Source: Anthracocystis setariae (lineage: Eukaryota > Basidiomycota > Ustilaginomycetes > Ustilaginales > Ustilaginaceae). Taken from it: DNA of 64,000 nt. Shown here piece by piece: positions 53,028 to 62,600 of this stretch; position 1 is the first letter of the stretch, and the number at the start of each line of letters is the position of its first letter. The notes beneath the pieces were generated by a model. That model was not told where the DNA came from, made no database searches, and saw only the letters and a program-made list of their open reading frames with translations. The stretch spans positions 744,001 through 808,000 of the forward strand of contig CAKMXJ010000004.1 in assembly GCA_928724745.1 (NCBI GenBank), given 5' to 3'. The translations under genes were made by a program, and so were the position numbers.

Positions 53028-53483
53028 ATGCATACTGGATGTCGACAGCATGGCGCTATTCCTTTGGAGGGGACGTGGAGTATTCAAACCCTGCTTTCCA
53101 CTGAAGGGGAGGGGGTGGGGGTGGGGGTGGGGGAGGATGAGTTGGACAAGTTGCACCGCTTGTCGGCGTTGATCGCACCTGCGCGCGGGAGTGTCGAGAG
53201 GGACAAGTTGAAGCGAGACCTCCAAATTCTGCTCCAGTTGGTCAGAGGTGTCCATACCCACCCACCTAGAGGCCAAGAGGCTGGGTTGGTCGATTCAAGA
53301 CCCCTCTCACTTCACGATGACTCCTGGTCATCCTCCCTCCCCCCCTCCCCCCCCAATCGCCAAAAATTAACCCCCAACCCAACTCTACCCACAACCACCC
53401 TCCTAGCCTTCGCAAACAACTACAACTTCCCCAAACAAACCCCAAGAACTTACCAAAACTACTTTGTCGTAAACCGCACCTAA
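53028..53483 (+). CDS. GatC-like subunit of mitochondrial glutamyl-tRNA(Gln) amidotransferase
   Basis: The 151-residue frame starts with ATG and contains a helix pair at about residues 37-75 (EDELDKLHRLSALIAPARGSV, then DKLKRDLQILLQLVRGV). This matches the GatC pattern of LxxLxxLS...L...L..IL..V. It ends with YFVVNR near the C-terminus, as in eukaryotic GatC. The subunit stabilises the GatA/GatB enzyme that converts misacylated Glu-tRNA(Gln) in mitochondria. The N-terminal part WSIQTLLS precedes a Gly/Val stretch coded by a G-rich repeat. Residues 95-125 are Pro/Ser/Thr-rich and coded by C-rich DNA. The leader has few acidic residues but is a weak targeting sequence, so the true start may be upstream, possibly in another exon. 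It lies 232 bp from the MDL1 stop. Confidence 0.65.
   Translation: MHTGCRQHGAIPLEGTWSIQTLLSTEGEGVGVGVGEDELDKLHRLSALIAPARGSVERDKLKRDLQILLQLVRGVHTHPPRGQEAGLVDSRPLSLHDDSWSSSLPPSPPNRQKLTPNPTLPTTTLLAFANNYNFPKQTPRTYQNYFVVNRT
53106..53136 (+). repeat. G-quadruplex-prone G-run array within the GatC-like gene
   Basis: Five runs of four or five G separated by single bases (A, T, T, T), followed by an A and GG. The spacing is the classic G4 pattern. It codes Gly-Glu-Gly-Val-Gly-Val-Gly. Confidence 0.9.
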
Positions 53484-53883
53484 TGTTCAATATGCTCACC
53501 CACCCGAAATTCTCATCCCCCCCCCCCCCCCCCAATCCCATCTCATCCGCCCCTTCTGTCCCAACACCCAAGTGGTATCAACCCCAACCCCGAGCCAAAA
53601 TTATTCCCCCCCCCCCCCCCCCCGCCCCACACTGCCAACACCCACATCACTCTCAAGCTCTCTCCCTTTCGACTCGATCGGAGACCACATTGCAAGACAC
53701 AAGTTCGATCTGAAGCAAGAGATTGCACAAAGAAGAAAACGTTGGGATAGACTTGGTGGTAGATTTGCACAAAACAGCTTGATCTTATCAGGCATTTTGG
53801 ACCAATACAGGGTGAGGAACGGACGAGGGGGGCAAACGAAAACGACGGATTCTTTAGCTGGTATAGTCCGGTGATAGGGGGAT
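53484..53883. other. Convergent 3' region with long C runs
   Basis: The gap between the GatC-like stop and the zinc-cluster regulator stop contains two long C runs (C17 at 53517-53533 and C18 at 53606-53623). No gene is supported; frames across the runs are poly-Pro or poly-Gly artefacts. Confidence 0.7.
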
Positions 53884-56484
53884 TTAGATGGACGTGTCGT
53901 CCAGTGCAAAAGCAACCGACAGAACCACATTGGTGAACTCGTCCTGATTGTCGAACAAGGTGCTCGCCCAGGGCAGCTCCCTCAGCTTAGCCTCGGCCTG
54001 CTCTTTCTGGTCCTCAGGCGTCGATGCCAGCGTGTCCTTGCGGAACTGGACGACTTGTCGCAGAGTTGGTTGACTAAACGGCACACCAGCCTCAGAGAGC
54101 GCGTTCTGGTTGGCTTGGTGCGCTTGCACCCAGTCAGCTTCGCTGTCCGCTTCGAACTCTCCTGCGCCAGACGGCAACGGGATGTCGAGGATGAGCGAAC
54201 ACCCCACAAGCTTTTCGCGAAGATCGCCGGCATTCTCACGGAAGCGCTGAAGCACCAGCAGTGAGTAAGATGCAAAGAGCGTGCGAATCATAGTCTCGGT
54301 CCAGCCAAAGGCGGCAAGGGAAGGCACAGCCGACTCGGACGCCTTCTTGCTCGCTTCGATAGTGTGCTGCAACAGTGTCTGCGAGAGTTCCGAGAGCGTC
54401 ACCAGAGCTGCATCCAGGAGAGCTGCATCCACATGGTTGGTGATGGCCTGCTCATCGGTGAAGATGATGAGTACAAGGTACATCCATAGTGAAGCGACCG
54501 CACCAAAGACCGAGATTGGATCGGCTTGGTTCGTGACAAGATCTGGCTTGGAATCGACAATGAGCTTGATTTGCTCGGAAATCAGCCTCCACACAAAGTT
54601 TTGGCTAGCTGGCAATCGAACATAATAGGCAGCAAGGATGGAGCGAGCGCTGGCCAGCGACTCTGGGAAGTTGGCACGGTGCTCCTGGATCCACTTGCGA
54701 TGCATAAAGGGTGGAAGCGGCGAGGTTGGGTCGGTCAAAACCATCAAGGCAGGGTAGGAGACGAAGTGGGCAGCACTTGCTTGCGCGATGCATGCCGCAA
54801 CTTCACCTTCTTGATCGGGCTTGACCCACCACATCTTTGCGGGGGGCATTTGAGGTGCAGGCAAGACGAGCTGGCCGTTGCAGTCATACCGAGTCTGAGG
54901 TGGCGTCTTGGGATCGGACAAGGAGCGACTCAAAGGATGGCTCGAAGTGTTGGCGGCGTTGGCGGTTGCTTGACTGGCATCTTGAAAAGTAGGGATGAAG
55001 CCTGGGTTGGTGGACAGTCCCATGGTGTGAGCGAGCGAGGCAGCAAACTTGGCCGAGATCGGCGTTTCGATGACGGGCGAGTGGGAGATGGCGGCAAAGT
55101 TGCCGCTGATGGCCGAGTGGAGACTAGGGCCCATACGATACAAGGGCGAGGGCACGACCGGCTCATCAAGCCAGCCAGAGAGATCCATGCCGTTGTTGAA
55201 GGGTCCATGTCGAACAGGCGAAGGGTTGGGCCAGGCACGGTTGCCAAGGTTTGAGGTGACCAGGGTCGGAGGTCTGGGCGGCGGCATCATGGCACTGTTG
55301 ATGGCAGCCGAGGCTTGTTGAAGGCGCGCGGCTGGATTAGAATACGTGGCGGTTGCGATTGTGTTGTGCATGCCTTGGTTGAGTCGCACGACAGGCGTGT
55401 CCTCGCCTTCCTCGTTGGCAAATGTCATGGCGGAACGGTTCATGTTGGTAACGATGGGATTGGTGGTGGTCCTCGAGAAGCCGCTGGACTTGCGCGAGTT
55501 GGACCCATGTGGAACGGGAGCAGCATTGGGATCGAGGTTGAGCTCGTTGAACGAGTGAGGTGACTCGGTGCGAGCGGGAGGAGGCAGCGAAGCATAGGGC
55601 TGACCCGAAATTGAAAAGTTGGCGAGATTGGGAGGAGCGGATTCGGACTGTTCGCCGAGTACGGCATGCTGCGATCGAGGCGATCCGAATGCTGAACCCG
55701 AGGCGGAAGAGCCGGGACCGTGCCATGACTGGGCCTCGCTATCGCTTTGACTGTCGTAGTCGAACTCTGCTTCCCTCTTGACGAAGCCGGGGTTGGGAGC
55801 CATGAAGGTGTTGGCGGACATGTCGAAGCCAGCGTTGGCCATCGCCCAGTTCTGGTTGGACATGGTGGCATTCATGGATGCACCAGAGGGCACGGCGGTC
55901 GCTGCCATCTGAGGCGTCATTCCATGCATCTGCGTTGCCATGTTCGACATGCCACCGACGTTCCTTGCCTTACGAACGTTGGGGTTACCGGAACGAGGAG
56001 CATAGGCGCACTGCTTGCCTCGCGTACGACAGCGCCCACAGGTGGGAACCTCGAGATCGCATCTGGCTTTGGAGCGAGCACACTCATAGCAACTCTTTTG
56101 ACGGTCAAAAGAGGGCTGAGCAAGAGCTCTGGCCTCTCTCGCAAGATGACGACGCAGGAGGTCATCGCGTGCAAACACCTTGCCGCAGTTGGGACAAGGG
56201 AAGCCCGAAGAAGAGGAAGGGCCAGGGCGACTAGATGAGCCAAAGCCTGCACCACCGTGAGGCTCGAAGGAGTTGGAATAAGACTCGTGATCGCTCATTT
56301 GTTCAAGTAACGAAGAGGAGGAAGCCGAGCCGTGCGAAGATGCGTAAAACGGAGCGTGACCATGACCATTTGGTACGTGTCCAAAGGAAGCCTGTTGATG
56401 AACCGGCATGGCCGAGACGGAGTTGAAGCCAGAATGAGGATGATGCTGCGGCATAAAGCCGCTATTGCCTGCGCTCATGATCAT
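53884..56484 (-). CDS. Zn2Cys6 transcription factor with an adjoining degenerate C2H2 finger
   Basis: The 866-residue protein carries a C2H2-like finger at about residues 97-118 (CPNCGKVFARDDLLRRHL) whose second zinc-binding His is absent. A complete Zn2Cys6 cluster lies at residues 132-159, with cysteines at 132, 135, 142, 149, 152 and 159 (spacing 2-6-6-2-6). Residues 200-530 are disordered. A fungal-specific transcription-factor-like helical region follows (about 540-840: SYPALMVLTDPTSPLPPF, YYVRLPASQNFVWRLISEQIK and others). Such proteins bind paired CGG-type sites and regulate metabolism or development in the nucleus. The ATG at 56484 was chosen because the frame upstream has no ATG; one at 56478 is an alternative. 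The gene is convergent with GatC-like. Target genes cannot be told. Confidence 0.88.
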   Translation of the reverse strand: MIMSAGNSGFMPQHHPHSGFNSVSAMPVHQQASFGHVPNGHGHAPFYASSHGSASSSSLLEQMSDHESYSNSFEPHGGAGFGSSSRPGPSSSSGFPCPNCGKVFARDDLLRRHLAREARALAQPSFDRQKSCYECARSKARCDLEVPTCGRCRTRGKQCAYAPRSGNPNVRKARNVGGMSNMATQMHGMTPQMAATAVPSGASMNATMSNQNWAMANAGFDMSANTFMAPNPGFVKREAEFDYDSQSDSEAQSWHGPGSSASGSAFGSPRSQHAVLGEQSESAPPNLANFSISGQPYASLPPPARTESPHSFNELNLDPNAAPVPHGSNSRKSSGFSRTTTNPIVTNMNRSAMTFANEEGEDTPVVRLNQGMHNTIATATYSNPAARLQQASAAINSAMMPPPRPPTLVTSNLGNRAWPNPSPVRHGPFNNGMDLSGWLDEPVVPSPLYRMGPSLHSAISGNFAAISHSPVIETPISAKFAASLAHTMGLSTNPGFIPTFQDASQATANAANTSSHPLSRSLSDPKTPPQTRYDCNGQLVLPAPQMPPAKMWWVKPDQEGEVAACIAQASAAHFVSYPALMVLTDPTSPLPPFMHRKWIQEHRANFPESLASARSILAAYYVRLPASQNFVWRLISEQIKLIVDSKPDLVTNQADPISVFGAVASLWMYLVLIIFTDEQAITNHVDAALLDAALVTLSELSQTLLQHTIEASKKASESAVPSLAAFGWTETMIRTLFASYSLLVLQRFRENAGDLREKLVGCSLILDIPLPSGAGEFEADSEADWVQAHQANQNALSEAGVPFSQPTLRQVVQFRKDTLASTPEDQKEQAEAKLRELPWASTLFDNQDEFTNVVLSVAFALDDTSI

Positions 56485-59400
56485 GCGCTCGGAAAGGTGA
56501 CAGGCGATCAAAAAAAAACGTGATCGCGATGGATGTGGTAGGAAAGAAAGTGGCTCCGAAACGGTGCGGTGAGGGTTACTGTGGGCCGACAAGGAGCACT
56601 TGGACGTGCTGCGCGTTTGCCCCTTTTTTTTTCTCGTTTGCGTCGGGATTTCCGAATTGAGTGTCAGGATGCTGTAGCGTTGCCCTCAGCTTTAGCTATA
56701 GCTTTAGCTTTAGATTTCGGGATTTTCGGTTCCCGTAATTCAATAACGGCGCTGTACCTGAACAGAAAATGGGTTGTTGTGTTTATTTGGTGGTACCTAA
56801 TAATGGTGATGGTGGGTGGCAAGTAGGATGCTGCGATCCTGAAACGAGCCGAGGCAAGATGGTGTGGGTCGATATGTGAAGCTCGACACAAGGAACGGAA
56901 TGGGGAACGATTTTTGGGGGGGAGGGGGGATCTCGCTCATCCAGAGCAGCACGACGATTTCCTATATGTCTGTCCGTCTTGCCAAAGCCATTTAGGACGA
57001 AACTGGCAGATGCGGGATTGCCGGGTTCCAACAGAGTCGCACAGCGGCGCCAAGGAGTTCGGCGTAGACAGCGAAGGCATGCTTGACAGACGATTGACAT
57101 GAGTTGGCTTGACAAAAATCCGGACTTGTCTGAATTTGTTTCAAAGATCGAGGCACTGAAGCAGTCATTTTGGCAAGTTGAGTCGACGGTAGTTCACCAC
57201 GGACTTGGACTGCCAATCCCTTCAGGGTTTCAATACTGTTCTGTATACCGTACAGTACAGTGCTGTACCCGTTCAGTACTGGATCAGTATGAAGTGAAAC
57301 CAAGGATGAGTCGTAAACTTAATTTTAGTCGTTTATTTAATTGATAATTCTTCTCGATAACCTGCGTCGACCCGGGGAAGGTCTGCTTGCGTCCATTGCG
57401 GGCCATGGCCGCGCTTTGGTCTCGCCGTTAGCCCAGTCCTTCGTCTTTCGTCGGTGTAATGCACACACGCTCGTTCTTGTACCCTGTCACGGTATCGCCT
57501 CTGTGGTGAGAAGCTCCATTCCGTCAGGATCAAGCCAGGATGGCAATGAAATCCCGAACATCCGCCTAATCGAACTCACTGACTAGTTGGTGTTGCGCTG
57601 TTGCCCGTGCGGCGCATCTAAAACTGTGTCTTTCCAGCATCGTCCTAACAAACAATGCCCCGCGTCAATGAGCCTGGCCTTCAAGCCCGGTAACAACGGA
57701 TTCACCGATAAAGTATACTCTGTGGATTTTCATCCTGGGCAGGTCCTATACACTCGATCGATGGTTTCAACCTCGCAACGTGACCTAGCACCTATGTAGA
57801 TAGAGAAACAGCTGACAACTCTGTTGGCGTAGTCACTTTGGGTCGATGCTGTCATCTTTCGCATCCACTTGGTTAGATCACGAGTGGGAACTGCGTCATT
57901 CTATCTCGTCACCATTGACGACAATAGGGGCGAGACGAGACAAAGGGGACAAGACAGGTCACTGATCTTCGCAACTGTTCCCGATGCTATACAGCGCCGG
58001 TACATGTACCGGTTGCACAGCTCGGTGGATCCGCCGCCGAACATGTATTCGTCAAATTTGGGGTAATTCGAGATCTTGGCCATTTTTCAGAGCCAGACAA
58101 GAGATGCATGTGGACTTCGCTGCAGGTGTGAGGGTTGCATACTGTAGCTATAAACTGCCAACCTCGCATGCGGATATCCGACGACCCTTCCGTTGTTGGT
58201 CCTTTTCTTTTCGAGGTTGCCATTTTAAATATTTATTGATTTTGCATTGTTTTCCTTGTTTTCGCATGGCGCGAGCCGCTGGTTCGACGAGTTGGCTCTC
58301 AGCCCAACGTTTCAACAATTTGAAAAGTGTCCGCGATGGCACATCCTCTACTATGCTCCTACTCGGATGTGGGAGCCTAGTATGCAACACCGCAGTAGGC
58401 TATGCTGTTTAGCATGCATTCGATCTGATGGACAAAAGCAGCTACTGAGGTCCATGCGCAGTGTCTGCTCCAACCAAATCCAAGCCAACTGGAGCATCCA
58501 CGACCAAAAAGTAGAAAAATTATAAAATAAAGAAAGAAAATTACAACGCACTTTTAATATTATAATATTTGAATGCGGATCTCCGCATCCGTCTCGGTCT
58601 TCATAACAGGGTACTTTACAGTACTGTACTGTATCTTGCGACGTCAGATTTTGAGTTGGACGCCGATCGGGCAATTGCTTTGCTTGTTTGCTGCCACGAG
58701 ACCGGCTGCTTGTACAGTATTGGACCGTACTGAATCAAGCAGTCTCAGATTGGGTTCGTATTAGGACAGCTCCTTGCTTTCGTGGACTAGAATGGAAATC
58801 TGTGACAGTCTCGCAAAGTCATGCCATCCTACACTCTTGCAGGGATCACGAACAAAATCATGTACGCCTCGCAGCAAAGTGTGTATGATGATGAAACATC
58901 GCGGCGCTTTGGTCGAACTGCACGATTCGCTCAGTTGCGGTGAGAACGCTCATCCTGTTTGTTGGACTTCTTCTCCTCCTGCACAGGTTCGGTTGGGTTG
59001 TGAATTTTGGGAAGCTGCAGCAACGTGATAATGTATAGTCCCAGAAGCCGGAGAACCGACGACCTTTTCGCCAACCACGTTGTTGGCACGAGTTCTCGTC
59101 TGCAACAACCAAAAAAAAAGGCTCGCAACTCGCACTCCTTTTTTATCTTTTTTTTTTTTTTTTTATCTTTTTTTCTTCCCAGTATTGAATTGAACTGTTA
59201 AACAGCAATCGGGATCCCACATCTGAAAACGACGCTTTCCCCCCCCGATTGTGGAGGAGCCTGTGGGTTAACGTGACCTAGGCGCGAAACTCGCGTCTCT
59301 GGTTGGGCGGGGTGTGTTGAGGGTCGGAACAGAACAGAGCAACACAATGTCGCTCGGCAGTCTCATAGCGATACACTGAACTGCACACCGCATTTTGTCT

Positions 59401-59602
59401 GATCTCGACCACCACTATCCTCATCGCTACAGCAGAAGCCTTCGACGACTCAATTTCAACTTTGGTCGGCTCTGCTCCGTTCATCGTCTTGTTGGCACTA
59501 GCCGCAGATCCCCTGCAAGAAAGCTACAGGTTTGCTGCCCATCCACGCAATTTGCTTGCAATCGAAAAGCTATCTGCCAACAGCGCAACGTCGCCTTTCA
59601 CC
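56485..59602. other. 3.1-kb non-coding region with GTACAGTAC motifs
   Basis: The left end is the promoter of the zinc-cluster regulator (leftward), with a tandem of GCTTTA-like units at about 56689-56715. GTAC-unit motifs cluster at 57236-57290 and 58617-58720. A T-rich stretch lies at 59141-59170. Several 60-140-codon frames have no recognisable domain, so none is called. The right end holds the leader of the pericentrin-like gene. Confidence 0.55.
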
Positions 59603-62600
59603 ATGGACCTCAACTTTGGAACGCCAGCTCGGCTCGAGCGTCAGATTGCTCAAGACCTAATGGATACACAGTCCGAGTTCGATCTCTCGGTTCCAGGCGG
59701 GGATACGCGCGATATCAGTGCCTCCATCACACGCACCCCTCTGGCCCCTTCCAATCGTCACAACTCGTCCTTCTCCAGGCCATCCGACTCGTCAGAGGCA
59801 TCCACCGCTTCTCCTACCAAACAGACACATCTCGATGCTCCACTTGCGCGAACGCAACCCGTCACCTTAGCCGCAGCCGTTCGGAATGCACATGCTGTTT
59901 CAAACCCCGCGCCGGATCACGTTCCAACTGGAATATCGGCATCCTCGTCGACGTCAAGCGTTTCCGACTCACCCCACTCGGCACGATTTCCTGACCCTTA
60001 TTCACACGTTAGGAGCACGTCCCCTCCCCTCACTTCTACTCCTCAGCGCACCAGAGCGCCAGCTTCTACCGTCGGGTCCAGGTCACGCACGATCATGACA
60101 GCTCGTCCCCTTCATCCGTCCAGTGCTGAAGCTACTGCCACTCAGCGATATGATGACACAACAAAGACAGCTGCTTCCGCTTCCAGAGGAACGCGATCTG
60201 CTCGCTCCGCATCCACTGTTCTCGATGATCTGACCGAATCATCCATCGCGCCAGAGGACGCCGCCGATCATCAACGCGTTGCTACGCACCCAAGCAATTC
60301 TGACGTACCACCACAACATCCCAGCGTGGACGGCCACGACTTCGTCGTCTACGATGCTCCGCCCATCCAGTCCACTTCCTCAAATGCTTCTCCGATAGCA
60401 AGTGATGGCCCATTCGGAACGCCAGATGCCGCCATTGACTGGCGTCAGCGTCGCGCTCAGCGTCGAAAACTGGTCCAGCTCGATGAATCCGCTGTTGACG
60501 ATGACGAGAGCCGTGTTGAGCCGGAACAGGATGCCCACACCATTGCCTCCTCCCAGCCTACCGGTACCGTCGCCACTCGTGCTGAATCGATTGCTGAAAC
60601 GGAGGATACAGCTACCGCCTACTCCAGTCCCGCTGCTGCACGCTTGGCTCGCCAAGCTCTCGTTACGGGCCCAGCAGTGCAGTCAGAATCCGCGACAAGC
60701 ACGCCAAGTCGTCCTAATCCGGGGGCATTCGCAACGCCAAGACAAGCGTCTGCCTCGGATGAGCGTGCTCGAATGAAACAGTACCTTCTTAATAGCGTCA
60801 GGGCCACGGAAAAGACGCAATTGCGAACTGGCAGATCATCCGATGCCCATCTCGAGGCGATCGAGCGCCTGAAAGCTCAAGCACAACTGCAAAGGACGCC
60901 AGGCTCGCTCTCTGAGGGTGATGCGAGGACGCAAGAGGTCAGTTCGCCAGCCACTTCCTCTACTGGTCCCACACCGCGCCGCAGGATGGATCGCCTGGGC
61001 CGAGCAAACACCATCGCCGCAGGAAGGACACCTTTGCCGAAGGGCGGTGTTGCAGAGTTGCTTCGCCGTGGCGCACTCTCCGGTGTATCGGATTCCAGCG
61101 CGGCATTCAGTGTGCATGGCGAGAGCCCCCTCCGTACGGGCCCGCAAGCTGGGGAACAGATCAAGGACGATGAAGTCGCAAGTGCTGTCGGCTCCACCAC
61201 GACTTACTCCGAAGCCTCCTCCAACGATCTCGCCCTCGCGCCGAATGCTTCCAAGCATGGTGCTATGGGCCTGCGAGCCAACACCTCTTTTCCTGGCTTG
61301 GGCGCAGCGGAGGCTGGCACAGAAGCTAATTCGATTGCTCGACCTCGTGTAGATGCGGCCAAGCTGGTTCTCTACCAGAGCAAGCTGAACGCACGTCTTG
61401 ATGCTGAGAACGAAGAGCTCAAGCGAGAACGCGACCAGTTGCTCGCCAAGATCGTCAAGCTCGAGACAGGAGCATCCGCTCATCCACAACCTAATCTCGA
61501 TGAGGTCCAACAGCAGTTGCATGCCGAGCGCAAGCGAGCAGATGCACTCGACAAGGAAGCTCAGGAGCTTGCCGATCTTCTGGACGACAAGGAGCGAGAG
61601 CTTGAGTCCCTGAAAAGTACATCGGGCCAATCTGCCGACAAAGAAGAAGATTATCAGGAGCTCCGAGATGAGGTAGATGAGCTTCGACGCCTGCTCAAAG
61701 AAAGGAATGAGGATGTCGAGGAGCTGGAAAGTCGACTCGAAAGGGAGCGAACGCAGATGGAAGAACAGGTACAGCAAGCCAAAGCCTTTTCCTTCCAGAC
61801 GCTCGACCGTATCGAGACCGAGAGGGACGAAGCTCTCGAGCGCGTCCAAGCTCTGCAGGTTGAGCTTGCTCAGGCCAAAGAGCGCCGCACCGACTTAACC
61901 CATGAAGCCGAAGATGATGACCCAGACAAAGATGGCGAGATTGAGGTGCTGGAGCATCGCATTCAAGATCTCGAGACTGAACGAGCCACCTTGGTAGAGG
62001 ACCTTAAGTCCAAGGCGGAGGCCCTTCAGCGAGTGGAGTCGGAACTGGAAAATCTCCGCCATCAAGGCCGAAGCGATGCAGCACGCATCCGTGGCCTTGA
62101 GCGTCGCCTCAATTCCGCAAACGCACAGCCCTCCAAGAATGGTGCACTGGACGCCAACGACAGTCAAGTCGATGAGCTCAAAAGCATCAAGAACGACCTC
62201 CGCGATGCACGGGCATACATCTCTGAGCTGGAAGACAAAGTAAGCGAGCAAAAGGCGTCGACGTCGTCCTCGTTGCACGAAGAAAGGATCCGATTCCTCG
62301 AACGTCAGAAGGCCGAGCTCGAGGAGCGAGTACAGCAGTACCGAGAAATGATCAGCAAAGGCGTTGGTACCAACCTGACCAATCTGTTCAAAAATGAGGG
62401 TGGTGATGCTGCTTCGTCGGCTCCAGTCACTCCCGGTAGGACAGCAAATGGTTCCTCGCCTCTGCCCAAGTCCGTCATTAGCTTGCGAAACATCTCGGCG
62501 GTCAGGACGCCTCGCTCACCTGGTCCTCTCAGCGAAGCCTCCTGGCTCTACAACGACTCGAGCCTCGGTGCAGGCAATATCGTCGACAGGATTGCATACC

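Noticed and set aside
59395..59994. A 199-codon plus-strand frame at the start of the pericentrin-like gene
   Set aside because: It ends inside that gene in another frame and is a Ser/Arg-rich shadow of it.
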